A stretch of DNA of 64,000 nucleotides from Verrucomicrobiia bacterium (lineage in GTDB: Bacteria; Verrucomicrobiota; Verrucomicrobiia; Verrucomicrobiales; DEV007), in contig JAUICH010000020.1 of assembly GCA_030427505.1 (NCBI GenBank), positions 1 through 64,000 on the forward strand, written 5' to 3'. A model generated the notes under the pieces. That model saw only the letters and a program-made list of their open reading frames with translations, ran no database searches and had not been told where the DNA came from. The translations under genes were made by a program, and so were the position numbers. Within the stretch, counting starts at the first letter, position 1. Every line of letters starts with the position of its first letter. Positions 26,403 through 35,344 of this stretch are shown here, piece by piece.

Positions 26403-27509
26403 CTAACAAGACAACAAAGCGCGCCGCATGGGCGCCTCCCGCGCTTCAATGCTCTCGCAAAGCTTAAACTGCACGCGGGCGCGATTCAGGTTCTGCGCGT
26501 CGTAGCGGACTTTGAAGTAAACGTCTCCAGCCAGGTAGTCCGTGAAGAAACGCAGTCCTAATTCAAAGGTAATGAGGCGCACCGAGTCGTAGAGATAGTG
26601 ATGATCCGCCTCCGTTAAGAAAGACTTTGCCTGGCTGAGGTAGCCTTTGACCAGCCCCCCGAAAAGATCGGTATCCATGAAGACCTGGCTGAGGTCGGTG
26701 GCTTCTTCTCCGGCGGGATTGCAACTGGACCGGGCGCTGTCCCCAAAGTCGTAGTGCACCAGGCCGGGCTTCACGGTGTCCAAGTCCACGATGGAGGTGC
26801 CTTTCCCCGTGTAGTTGTCGATCATGATGTTGGTGATCTTGGGATCGCCGTGAATGGGGCGCAGGGAGATTTCTCCGTTTTCCCGGGCGGATTCGAGGAG
26901 GGCGCACAGGTCCCGGCGCTCTTCAACAAACCGGGTCAGGCGGCGGGCTTCCACGGAAGCATCCAGCCGCGCGCGTGCTCCCGTGCCGTTCATCACTTCA
27001 TCATACTGAGACAGGTAGAGAGGAGTGATGTGAAAACCGGGCAGGGTGTCGCAGAGTTCCTCCGGAGGCAGGTCCGAGATGAGCCGCTGGAAATGGCCCA
27101 GGACCACTCCGGCCTCCACCGCGTGATCCACGCTGTTGATCCGGTCGTGCGAGGTGGCGCTGGCGATCATGGAGAGGGCGCGCCAGTATTCCCCGTCTTG
27201 GTCGATGGCGAAGTCCCGCCCGTCTTCGGCGGGGATGACGCGGGGCAATTGCCAGATGCGGTCCGCCTGGTCCGCTTCGCTTTCGATGCGGCGGTGGGCG
27301 TGATCCGTCACCCGTTTCATGTTCGCCATGACTTTTTCCGGCTCCTTGAAGACGCGTTGGTTGATGCGTTGCAGGATGAACTGCTCCTCCGAAAAGGTCG
27401 TCCGGGAAATGACGCGGTAGGTGTCGTTCACGTTACCGGTATTGATGTTCTGCAGGGCGACAAGACGGCCGGGTACCTGGAACCGCGCGGCTACTTCTTC
27501 AGCGGACAT
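26403..27509 (-). CDS. Aminoglycoside-phosphotransferase-fold sugar kinase (N-acetylhexosamine kinase-like)
   Basis: The product is 368 aa. It has nucleotide-loop NTGNVNDTY (23-31), Brenner motif IHGDPKITNIMID (219-231) with catalytic D222, and metal motif VDLDTVKPGL (241-250). The phrase VHYDFGDSAR, together with that motif, is characteristic of the NahK N-acetylhexosamine 1-kinase group rather than antibiotic-modifying enzymes. It would make GlcNAc-1-P or GalNAc-1-P from free sugars, which could feed the adjacent polysaccharide locus. It is divergent from the 2-epimerase gene across an AT-rich promoter region. Confidence 0.82.
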   Translation of the reverse strand: MSAEEVAARFQVPGRLVALQNINTGNVNDTYRVISRTTFSEEQFILQRINQRVFKEPEKVMANMKRVTDHAHRRIESEADQADRIWQLPRVIPAEDGRDFAIDQDGEYWRALSMIASATSHDRINSVDHAVEAGVVLGHFQRLISDLPPEELCDTLPGFHITPLYLSQYDEVMNGTGARARLDASVEARRLTRFVEERRDLCALLESARENGEISLRPIHGDPKITNIMIDNYTGKGTSIVDLDTVKPGLVHYDFGDSARSSCNPAGEEATDLSQVFMDTDLFGGLVKGYLSQAKSFLTEADHHYLYDSVRLITFELGLRFFTDYLAGDVYFKVRYDAQNLNRARVQFKLCESIEAREAPMRRALLSC

Positions 27510-27656
27510 GGAGACAAAAAGTGAGAACGGGGGGGATTCGGGAAAGCGCGCACTCTACCACAGAGAAGCCGGAAGCCAATCCTGCCTGCAAGGAAGACCT
27601 CGTGGAAGGGTTTTTTTGGGCCTGGATCGTGATTTTCATAATTGCCAAAATTAAAG

Positions 27657-27684
27657 TTGCTATCAGATTTCTAAATTTTATAAT
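27657..27684 (+). promoter_or_regulatory. Predicted promoter of the epimerase operon, in AT-rich island A
   Basis: A -35 TTGCTA (27657-27662) and -10 TATAAT (27679-27684) are separated by 16 bp. They lie in a ~90-bp AT-rich island (about 27628-27720) surrounded by GC-rich DNA. A box AATTGCCAAAA is at 27640-27650, just upstream. The hexamers match those found before 50856 and 61684. Confidence 0.6.
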
Positions 27685-27758
27685 ATATCTAATTATTTAA
27701 GGTGGAATTCTGAATTTTGGGTTCCGTTTCAAACTTTTGCCTCCCAATAACGCGACCG

Positions 27759-28934
27759 ATGTCATCCGTGATAGAGAACTCGGGAAGACCGGCAGGCCCA
27801 GCGGGCCGCCGAGGGCCCGCTCTGCGCGTGCTTTCCGTCTTTGGGACGCGACCGGAGGTCATCAAGTTCGCGCCGGTGATTCATGCGCTTGAGAATCGCG
27901 GAATCGACACCATCAACGTTACCTCCGCGCAGCATCGGGATCTGCTGTATCCCCTGATCTCTTTCTTCAACCTGCGAATCGACCACGACCTGGAGGTCAT
28001 GCGGCACGGGCAGACCCTGAATGGCGTGGCTTCCCGCGTCATGGCGGCCCTGGACCCCATTCTGGAAGCCGAAAAGCCGGATCTGGTTCTGGTTCAGGGA
28101 GACACCACGACCGCCTTAGCCGGAGCCATGGCGGCATGGAACCGCGGCGTGCGCGTGGGCCACATCGAAGCGGGTCTGCGTTCCGGCAACCGGAACAGTC
28201 CTTTTCCCGAAGAGATGAACCGCCGTCTCATTACGCAACTGGCCAGCCTGCATTTTGCCGCCACGGAGCGGGCCCGGCAGGTTCTCCTGAATGAAGGGGT
28301 GGAAGAGACTTCCGTTTTCCTGACCGGAAATCCCGTCATTGACGCGCTGAAGCAGACCCTGGCGAAGAAAGATCTTTCTTCCCGGATGACCGATCTGCTG
28401 GGCCGGGTGGAAAGTCTCCGTCTGGTGGTCCTGACTACCCACCGCCGCGAAAACTTTGGCGACGTGATGGGGCGCAACCTTCAGGTCATGGGAGAATTTA
28501 TTCGCCGCCACTCGGACGCGGCTCTGGTTTTTCCGGTGCACCCGAATCCCCGCGTGCGGGAAGCCGTGGCGGAGCACCTGCCCGCCAGCGAGCGGGTTCA
28601 CCTGGTGGAGCCGCTGGACTACCCGGATTTCGTTCAGCTTCTCTCCCGCGCCTGGTTGCTGGTGTCCGACTCCGGCGGCGTGCAAGAGGAAGCGCCCACG
28701 CTGGGTAAGCCTTTGCTGGTCTTGCGGGAGAACACCGAGCGTCCGGAAGCGGTGGCATGCGGCGTGGCCAGGCTGGTGGGCGGCGATCCGGAGCTTTTGG
28801 AAAGGGAGTTGGAACAGACCTGGGCGAACCCCGCCTGGGAAGAGGAGACGCGCGGAGCGGTAAACCCTTATGGCGATGGCGCCAGCGGAGAACGGATCGC
28901 GGCGGTGCTGGAGGCACAGGCCGTGAGCGTCTGA
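27759..28934 (+). CDS. wecB: UDP-N-acetylglucosamine 2-epimerase (non-hydrolysing)
   Basis: The product is 391 aa from ATG 27759; a TTG at 27717 in the same frame would add 14 unlikely residues. Family motifs are FGTRPEVIKFAPVI (28-41), QGDTTT (113-118), HIEAGLRSGN (135-144), FPEEMNRR (149-156) and DSGGVQEEAPTLGKP (from 304). It converts UDP-GlcNAc to UDP-ManNAc, or a 2,3-diacetamido uronate equivalent as WbpI does. It is the first gene of the plus-strand sugar operon, and the next gene starts 6 nt after its stop. Confidence 0.93.
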   Translation: MSSVIENSGRPAGPAGRRGPALRVLSVFGTRPEVIKFAPVIHALENRGIDTINVTSAQHRDLLYPLISFFNLRIDHDLEVMRHGQTLNGVASRVMAALDPILEAEKPDLVLVQGDTTTALAGAMAAWNRGVRVGHIEAGLRSGNRNSPFPEEMNRRLITQLASLHFAATERARQVLLNEGVEETSVFLTGNPVIDALKQTLAKKDLSSRMTDLLGRVESLRLVVLTTHRRENFGDVMGRNLQVMGEFIRRHSDAALVFPVHPNPRVREAVAEHLPASERVHLVEPLDYPDFVQLLSRAWLLVSDSGGVQEEAPTLGKPLLVLRENTERPEAVACGVARLVGGDPELLERELEQTWANPAWEEETRGAVNPYGDGASGERIAAVLEAQAVSV

Positions 28935-28940
28935 ACCGGT

Positions 28941-30026
28941 TTGAGTATGGAATATTCACCGACATGGCAAACTGATTCCCCGGCGGTTTCCGGCACGCGC
29001 CGGAAGCCTTCGGTGTCTGTCATTGTGCCCGCCTATAACGAGGCCGGGCTCTTGCCGGGGAACTACGAAATCCTGCGCGAGTACTTGGAAACCCTTTCCG
29101 GCCAATACGAATGGGAACTGCTGTTTGTAAATGACGGCAGCGCTGACGAGACCGGCGCTCTCCTGGATGCCATCCAGGCCAAAGACGATCGCGTCCGTGT
29201 GATTCATCATTTGAAGAATCGCGGGTTAAGCGAGGCGCTTCAGACCGGCTTCGCGAATTGCCAAAGCGACTACGCGGTGACTTTGGATATCGATCTCAGC
29301 TATTCGCCGGATCATGTGGGCCGCTTGCTGGAGCGCATTGCCGGAAGCCAGGCGCAGGTCGTCCTAGCCTCTCCCTACATGAAAGGCGGCGAAGTTTCCA
29401 ATGTGCCGTGGAAGCGCCATCAGATGAGCTACTGGGCGAACCGCTTCCTTTCCTTCGTCTCTCCGGAACGGCTGTCCACTTTCACCGGCATGGTTCGCGC
29501 CTATGACATGCACCACCTGAAAGGCGTGGACCTGAAGGCCAAGGGGATGGATATCAACCCTGAGATTATTTATAAGACCCTCCTCCTGCGAGGCCGGGTG
29601 GAAGAGATTCCGGCCCATCTGGACTGGGGGCCGTTGCGCAAGGCCGAAAAGCCGCGCAAGAGCAGCATGCAGGTGCCGTGGCACACCTTGGCCATTCTGT
29701 TTTCCGGCTTCGTCTTCCGGCCTTTCATGTTCTTCCTGGCCCCGGGCGTGATCCTCAGTGGCTTCGCCGCCTACATGGCGGCGTGGACCCTGACACACAT
29801 CTCAACCGAATACCGGGGCCTGACCTCGGCGGGTTTCGAAGACCGCCTGTCCCACGCCGTGGAGTTGGCCTATCAGCACCACGGGCACACCTTTTTCGTT
29901 ACCGGTTTGCTTCTCATGCTGGCCGCGCAGTTCCTGAGCCTGGGCGTGCTGTCCATGCAGAACAAGCGCTACTTCGAGGAGTCTTTCCACCTCGGAACCA
30001 GCATCTACCGGCAGAGCCTTCACTGA
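28941..30026 (+). CDS. Family 2 glycosyltransferase with C-terminal membrane helices
   Basis: The product is 361 aa. The GT-A fold is marked by SVIVPAYNEAG, LFVNDGSADETG and the metal motif TLDIDLSYSPDH. Two hydrophobic stretches at the C-terminus (about 253-285 and 318-340) anchor it, as in polyprenyl-phosphate sugar synthases and ArnC-like enzymes. It probably charges a lipid carrier or elongates the repeat unit at the inner face of the membrane. It may start at the ATG at 28941 or the in-frame ATG at 28947. Confidence 0.85.
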   Translation: MSMEYSPTWQTDSPAVSGTRRKPSVSVIVPAYNEAGLLPGNYEILREYLETLSGQYEWELLFVNDGSADETGALLDAIQAKDDRVRVIHHLKNRGLSEALQTGFANCQSDYAVTLDIDLSYSPDHVGRLLERIAGSQAQVVLASPYMKGGEVSNVPWKRHQMSYWANRFLSFVSPERLSTFTGMVRAYDMHHLKGVDLKAKGMDINPEIIYKTLLLRGRVEEIPAHLDWGPLRKAEKPRKSSMQVPWHTLAILFSGFVFRPFMFFLAPGVILSGFAAYMAAWTLTHISTEYRGLTSAGFEDRLSHAVELAYQHHGHTFFVTGLLLMLAAQFLSLGVLSMQNKRYFEESFHLGTSIYRQSLH

Positions 30027-30054
30027 AACGTACCAATACAAACCAATAGCAAAA

Positions 30055-31281
30055 ATGTCAGCCGTCGCTTCTCCACCAAAAACCATGGTTCAACTGCCCT
30101 CGGACCAGGACGCCTCCGGGCGTACCCTGGGACAGGAGGAGATCGATCTTGTCTCCGCCGCGCTTCGCACTGGAACGCTGACGAGCACGAAGGGCGCCTA
30201 CGTAAAGCAGTTCGAAAAGGACTTCGCGAAACGCCATGGCATGCCCTTCGCCCACGCCTGTTCTTCGGGCAGTGCCGCCATTCACGTAGCGGTAGCTGGC
30301 CTGGAGCTGGAGCCGGGAGACGAGGTCATCACGACGTCCGTCACCGACATGGGAGCGCTCACGCCCATTCTGTTTCAAGGCGGCATTCCGGTCTTTGCGG
30401 ATGTGGATCCCTTGACCTACAACCTCACCGCGGAAAGCATTGCGGAACGCATCAGCGACCGCACGAAGGCCATCATCGTAACGCACTTGTTCGGTAATCC
30501 CTGTGACATGACGGGGATCCTGCGCGTGGCCCGCGAACACGACCTGCCAGTCATTGAAGACTGCGCCCAGGCCTTCCTCGCCACGCACGCCGGTTACCTG
30601 GTGGGCACGGCTGGAAACATGGGCTGCTTCAGCTTTCAGCAGGGCAAACACATCACCACGGGAGAAGGCGGCATGGTCCTGACCCGGGACAAAGACTTTG
30701 CCCGCTCCGCGTTTCTTTTCATCAACAAAGCCTGGGGCTACGGCGACGAAAAGCCGGATCACTACTACTCCGCTCTGAACTACCGCCTGACCGAGCTGCA
30801 GGGCGCGGTGGGTCTGGCACAGCTCCAGAAGCTGGACGAGGTTGTGGCCAGCCGCCAGAAGACGGCGGCCCGGCTGACTGACCTGATTAGCGGTCTGCCC
30901 GGCGTATCCGCGCCGCTTACCACGCCGGACTCCACGCACGTTTACTGGAAGTACTGTCTGAACGTGGACACCAGTCTGCACGAGAACGGCACGGTGCGTT
31001 TGGCCCAGTTTCTAAAAGAACGGGGCATTGCCAGCGCGCCGCGCTACATCCAGAAGCCGGCCTTCCGCTGCCAGGTCTTCGCGGAGCAGCGCACCCTGGG
31101 CAACAGCCGCTTTCCCTTCAACCTGGCCCGCAAGGAAGCCGTGGACTACAGCGCGGACAGCTATCCCGGAACCTTCCAGGGGCTCGAGCGCGTGCTCGTG
31201 CTGCCGTGGAACGAACACTACACGGACGAGCACGTCCGCTACCTGGCCGACTCCATCATCGAAGGCGTGGCAAAACTGTAA
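30055..31281 (+). CDS. DegT/DnrJ/EryC1/StrS sugar aminotransferase
   Basis: The product is 408 aa of PLP aminotransferase. The Schiff-base lysine is K198 in FSFQQGKHITTGEGGM. Also present are ACSSGSAAIHVAVAGL (cofactor phosphate pocket) and VIEDCAQAFLATH (Asp that pairs with the pyridine nitrogen). Such enzymes aminate keto sugar nucleotides. With the Gfo/Idh dehydrogenase and hexapeptide acyltransferase just downstream it forms an oxidise-aminate-acetylate trio like WbpB-WbpE-WbpD. No clear Shine-Dalgarno precedes the ATG. Confidence 0.92.
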   Translation: MSAVASPPKTMVQLPSDQDASGRTLGQEEIDLVSAALRTGTLTSTKGAYVKQFEKDFAKRHGMPFAHACSSGSAAIHVAVAGLELEPGDEVITTSVTDMGALTPILFQGGIPVFADVDPLTYNLTAESIAERISDRTKAIIVTHLFGNPCDMTGILRVAREHDLPVIEDCAQAFLATHAGYLVGTAGNMGCFSFQQGKHITTGEGGMVLTRDKDFARSAFLFINKAWGYGDEKPDHYYSALNYRLTELQGAVGLAQLQKLDEVVASRQKTAARLTDLISGLPGVSAPLTTPDSTHVYWKYCLNVDTSLHENGTVRLAQFLKERGIASAPRYIQKPAFRCQVFAEQRTLGNSRFPFNLARKEAVDYSADSYPGTFQGLERVLVLPWNEHYTDEHVRYLADSIIEGVAKL

Positions 31282-31324
31282 TGCCGCCAGCCCGGAAAAT
31301 TACTAACGAAGGACCAAGACCATT

Positions 31325-32392
31325 ATGATACGGAACGCCGAACCACAGGAAAACAACGCCACGCTCAGATTTGCCATTGTGGGCGCGGGCGCCATTGCCC
31401 AGTCCTACGGAGACGCCCTGAAGATTGCGCCTTCCGCGAATCTCGTCGCCGTGGTGGATGTGGATGAAGAGGCCGCGGCCAAGCTGGCCGAAAAGGCGGG
31501 CGCCGCGGCATACGGATCCGTCGAGGAACTGCTGGCGGCGGACCCGGCTTTGGATGGCGCGGTGGTATGCACGCCACCGGCCACGCATCCGGACGTCTGC
31601 ATTGACCTGCTCGAAGGCGGCGTGGACGTGCTGTGCGAGAAACCGCTGGCCATCAACATGGCGGGCGCCTACCGCATGGCCGAAGCCGCCCGGCAGTACG
31701 AGCGGCTCTTCACCATGGCCTCAAAGTTTCGCTACGTGGAAGACGTGCGGAAGGCCAAGGAGCTCTTGGACAGTGGCGCCATCGGAGACGTGATCCTGTT
31801 TGAGAACGCGTTTACCTCCTGCATCGACATGTCGGGCCGCTGGAATTCCAAGCCGGGTATCAGCGGGGGCGGCGTGTTGATTGACAATGGCACGCACTCC
31901 CTGGACTTGGCGCGTTACTTCCTGGGGCCGCTGGATGAGTTGCAGGTCATTGAGGGCAAACGCAGCCAGGGCCTGGCCGTGGAAGAAACCGTGTCGGTCT
32001 ATTTCCACAGCCGTTCGGGAGTGATGGGCAGCATCGATCTCTCCTGGACGATTCATAAAGAGCTACCCACCTACATCACCCTCTACGGAACCGAAGGCAC
32101 CATCTCTCTGGGCTGGAAAGAATCCAAAGTCCGGAAAGCCGGCGGCGAGTGGGAGATCTTCGGAAACGGCTACAGCAAGGTGGAAGCTTTCCGCAACCAG
32201 ATCGAGAACTTCGCCGGGGCGATCCTGAGCCGGGAAGACCTCGTCATTACGATGGAAGACGGCCTGGCTTCCGTTGCCGCCATTGAGGCCGCCTATGCCG
32301 CGCTGGCCCAGAATCCCTGGGTGGCCGTCCGCCGCGCGGGACGCGGAGCTTTCAAACCCGCCGCCAGCGAAACGGCTTCTCTGCCAGCCTGA
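31325..32392 (+). CDS. Gfo/Idh/MocA-family sugar-nucleotide dehydrogenase
   Basis: The product is 355 aa. The N-terminal Rossmann domain has FAIVGAGAIAQSYGDAL and the family signature CEKPLAINM (Lys-Pro). The second domain carries GGGVLIDNGTHSLDLARYFLG with the usual Asp/His catalytic residues. It probably oxidises a sugar nucleotide at C3, as WbpB does, to give the keto substrate of the neighbouring aminotransferase. The exact substrate is inferred from context only. Confidence 0.9.
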   Translation: MIRNAEPQENNATLRFAIVGAGAIAQSYGDALKIAPSANLVAVVDVDEEAAAKLAEKAGAAAYGSVEELLAADPALDGAVVCTPPATHPDVCIDLLEGGVDVLCEKPLAINMAGAYRMAEAARQYERLFTMASKFRYVEDVRKAKELLDSGAIGDVILFENAFTSCIDMSGRWNSKPGISGGGVLIDNGTHSLDLARYFLGPLDELQVIEGKRSQGLAVEETVSVYFHSRSGVMGSIDLSWTIHKELPTYITLYGTEGTISLGWKESKVRKAGGEWEIFGNGYSKVEAFRNQIENFAGAILSREDLVITMEDGLASVAAIEAAYAALAQNPWVAVRRAGRGAFKPAASETASLPA

Positions 32393-32424
32393 CCCCATAT
32401 CCTAACCAAAGCCAGGCGTATCCC

Positions 32425-33096
32425 ATGAGCGCCACCACCCCAATCCATCCTGACGAAGGAAAAATTCACGCCACGGCGCGGATCCATCCGGCCGCGTCGA
32501 TCGAGCGGAATGTCTTCATTGGAAAAGACACCGCCATCTGGGACAACGTACATATCCGTTACAACACCCGGATCGGCGAGCAGTGCATCATTGGCGAGAA
32601 AACCTACATCGCCTATGACGTGGACATCGGGAATCGGGTCAAGATCAATGCCGGCGTATACATCTGCACCGCCGTCACGATCCAGGACGGCGTCATGATC
32701 AGCGCCGGAGTGATCTTTACGAATGACCGCTTCCCCCGCGCCACCACGCCGGATCTGACCGAGCTGAAAGGCTCTGAGCCAGATGAAGAAACGCTGGCTA
32801 CGCTGGTGGAAGAGGGCGCCACCATTGGGGCGGGCGCCATCATCGGCTGCGATCTGCGAATCGGGCGTTTCGCGATGGTGGGGATGGGCTCGGTGGTCAC
32901 CCGGCCGGTGGACGATTTTCAATTGGTGGTGGGCAATCCCGCGCGGCTGATCGGTTATGTCTGCCGCTGTGGAAAAAGGCTGCCCTCCGAAAGTGGCGAA
33001 TACGATGACGAGGAACCCATAAGATGCCTGTCCTGCAAGAGAACCTACCTGATACAGAATCACTCCGTGACGGAAGTCAGACTGGCGAGTTTTTGA
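32425..33096 (+). CDS. Hexapeptide-repeat N-acetyltransferase (WbpD/WlbB-like)
   Basis: The product is 223 aa. Left-handed beta-helix repeats run from ~16 to 165 (for example IGKDTAIWDNVHI, IGEQCIIGEKTYI, VGMGSVVTRPV). A short C-terminal Cys4 segment (CRCG and CLSC) is typical of acyltransferases that work on 3-amino sugar nucleotides. It probably acetylates the amine placed by the aminotransferase. The 3' end overlaps the start of the next gene by 73 nt in another frame. Confidence 0.88.
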   Translation: MSATTPIHPDEGKIHATARIHPAASIERNVFIGKDTAIWDNVHIRYNTRIGEQCIIGEKTYIAYDVDIGNRVKINAGVYICTAVTIQDGVMISAGVIFTNDRFPRATTPDLTELKGSEPDEETLATLVEEGATIGAGAIIGCDLRIGRFAMVGMGSVVTRPVDDFQLVVGNPARLIGYVCRCGKRLPSESGEYDDEEPIRCLSCKRTYLIQNHSVTEVRLASF

Positions 33097-34421
33097 ACCG
33101 CCCCAAGCGGGTCAAACGCTGGGCCGTCGTGGGCGGTGGAATGCTGGGAATGACCCTCGCGTGGCGCCTCCGCCGTGCCGGGCACGAAGTCGTCTTGTAC
33201 GAAGCGGCGCCGCACCTGGGCGGTTTGGCGGATGCCTGGGAGTTTGGCGGCATCACCTGGGACCGGCACTATCATGTCACCCTGCTGTCCGACATGGCCG
33301 TGCGCGGCCTGCTCCGGGAACTGGACTTGGAAGAAGATATGCGCTGGGTGGAGACCCGGACCGGTTTTTATACCGGAGGAAAGTGGTTCTCCATGTCCAA
33401 TACGCTGGAGTTCCTGCGGTTTCCGCCCCTGAACCTGCTCGACAAGCTCCGCCTGGGCGGCACCATCTTTTTCGCCAGTAAGCTGCGAAACTGGAAGAAG
33501 CTGGAATACGTCCCGGTGGAAAAGTGGCTGACTCGTTTGTCAGGAAAGCGTGTGTTCCAGAAAATGTGGTTGCCGCTCCTCAAGGCCAAGCTGGGTGAGA
33601 ACTATCAGAAAGCTTCCGCCGCGTTCATCTGGGCTATCATCGCCCGAATGTATGCCGCGAGGCAAAGCGGCTTGAAAAAGGAGATGTTCGGCTACTTGCG
33701 GGGCGGGTATGGCCGCCTGTTGGAGGTTTTTGAACAGCGTCTCAAGGCCGCCGGGGTCGAGATCCACACCCGGACGCCCATCCGGTCCGTGACGGAACAG
33801 GGGGGGCTGGTAACAGTGAGCCCGGTTTCCGGTAGATCGGCGCGTTTCGATGAAGTCATTGTCACCACGCCCTGCCGCCAGGCCGCCAAGATGTGCACGG
33901 GCCTGACCGGCGCGGAAGTCGAGCGGCTCAAAAGGATCGAATATCAGGGCATCGTCTGCGTGTCCGTGTTGCTCAATAAACCGTTCAAGGGTTTCTACGT
34001 GACCAACATCACCGATGACTGGGTGCCTTTCACCGCCGTCATCGAAATGACGGCCCTGGTGGACCCGGAAACCTTTGGCGGAAAGCACCTGGTTTATCTT
34101 CCGAAGTACGTCAGTCCCCGCGACCCGCTTTTCGAACAGAGCGACAAGTCCATTGTGGACAGTTTCATTGGAGCCCTGCGGCGGATGAATCCGGAACTGG
34201 AAGAATCCGACATTCTCGCCACGCGGATCTCCCGGGTGCGGGAGGTCCTGGCGCTTTCAACTCTGAACTATTCAGTGCTGGCGCCACCCATGGAAACCTC
34301 GGTTCCCGGAGTATCGGTGGTGAACTCATCCCAGATCGTAAACGGCACCCTGAACGTGAACGAATGCGTGCGCTTGGCGGATGCCGCCATGGCCCAGTTG
34401 ACTGGAGAGGTGTCCGCCTAG
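33024..34421 (+). CDS. FAD-dependent amine-oxidase-type oxidoreductase
   Basis: The product is 465 aa. The FAD dinucleotide motif VVGGGMLGMTLAWRLRRAGH is followed by VLYEAAPHLGG. GGYGRLLEVFEQRLKAAGVEI and VNSSQIVNGTLNVNECVRLA complete the pattern seen in protoporphyrinogen-oxidase-like and UDP-galactopyranose-mutase-like proteins. In polysaccharide loci such proteins are common but mostly unassigned. About 30 residues precede the flavin domain, so a start inside the overlap, after 33096, is also possible. Confidence 0.85.
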   Translation: MPVLQENLPDTESLRDGSQTGEFLNRPKRVKRWAVVGGGMLGMTLAWRLRRAGHEVVLYEAAPHLGGLADAWEFGGITWDRHYHVTLLSDMAVRGLLRELDLEEDMRWVETRTGFYTGGKWFSMSNTLEFLRFPPLNLLDKLRLGGTIFFASKLRNWKKLEYVPVEKWLTRLSGKRVFQKMWLPLLKAKLGENYQKASAAFIWAIIARMYAARQSGLKKEMFGYLRGGYGRLLEVFEQRLKAAGVEIHTRTPIRSVTEQGGLVTVSPVSGRSARFDEVIVTTPCRQAAKMCTGLTGAEVERLKRIEYQGIVCVSVLLNKPFKGFYVTNITDDWVPFTAVIEMTALVDPETFGGKHLVYLPKYVSPRDPLFEQSDKSIVDSFIGALRRMNPELEESDILATRISRVREVLALSTLNYSVLAPPMETSVPGVSVVNSSQIVNGTLNVNECVRLADAAMAQLTGEVSA

Positions 34422-34434
34422 ATTTGCCCAAGTC

Positions 34435-35319
34435 ATGAAGTGCCCGGTATGTAAGAATGGAGGCGTTCCCTACTTGGAAGTGGCGGGGCACGTCTATCTG
34501 CGCTGCCCGGAGTGCACGCATCAGTACCTGCAACTGGAGACGGACGAGAGGCATACCCAGGAGGTGTACGGAGACACCTACTTTTTTGGCGGTGGCGCGG
34601 GCTACACGGACTATTTGTCGGAAGGAGAGCTTATCCTGGAGCGTGGCCGCGGCTACGCCCGCCGCGCGTCGCGGCTTATCCAGCCAGGTAGTCTCTTGGA
34701 CGTGGGGGCTTCCGCCGGTTTTGTCATGAAAGCCTTCCAGGAACACGGCTGGCGGGTGGATGGCGTGGAGCCAAACGCGCGGATGGCGGACCACGCCGAA
34801 GCGGCGACCGGAGGCAAGGTCTGGCGCCTTCCCCTGGAAATGGTGGAGGAAGAGGGGGAGTATGACCTGGTCACGGCCATCCAGGTGCTGGGGCATTTTC
34901 AAGATCCCCGCAAAGCCTTCGAAAAGCTCTCGCTCCTGGTGCGGAGCGAAGGCGTCCTGCTGGTGGAAACCTGGGACTGCCAGAGCCTGACGGCGCGGCT
35001 GCTGAAAGGGGGCTGGCATGAATACAGTCCGCCCAGCGTGCTCAACTGCTTTTCCCGGCAATCGCTGGATCACCTGGCGGCGCAGTTCGGATTCCAGCGG
35101 GTGGCCGGTGGGTTGACGTTTAAAAAGATCAACGCCGCCCGCGCAAAGTCGCTGATCCGTTCCAAGCGGCAAGACTCCTGGGTCAACCGGGCCGTGAGCC
35201 TGGGCGCGGAATTACTGCCGGACTCTCTGAACCTCTTCTATCCGGCGGACGATCTCTTTTGGGCCGCCTATCGCCGGGAAGAGAAAGTGGAAACCCCTTC
35301 CGGGGAAATGGCCGCGTGA
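34435..35319 (+). CDS. SAM-dependent methyltransferase with N-terminal zinc ribbon
   Basis: The product is 294 aa. An N-terminal Cys4 ribbon (C3, C6, C24, C27 in CPVC and CPEC) is followed by a class I methyltransferase domain, with motif I LLDVGASAGF near 85-94 and VDGVEPN as the acidic end of strand 2. This layout occurs in sugar C- and O-methyltransferases of polysaccharide clusters. It lies 13 nt after the oxidoreductase gene in the same operon. Confidence 0.88.
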   Translation: MKCPVCKNGGVPYLEVAGHVYLRCPECTHQYLQLETDERHTQEVYGDTYFFGGGAGYTDYLSEGELILERGRGYARRASRLIQPGSLLDVGASAGFVMKAFQEHGWRVDGVEPNARMADHAEAATGGKVWRLPLEMVEEEGEYDLVTAIQVLGHFQDPRKAFEKLSLLVRSEGVLLVETWDCQSLTARLLKGGWHEYSPPSVLNCFSRQSLDHLAAQFGFQRVAGGLTFKKINAARAKSLIRSKRQDSWVNRAVSLGAELLPDSLNLFYPADDLFWAAYRREEKVETPSGEMAA

Positions 35320-35344
35320 CCGGCTCGCAATTGGAATCGAAATC

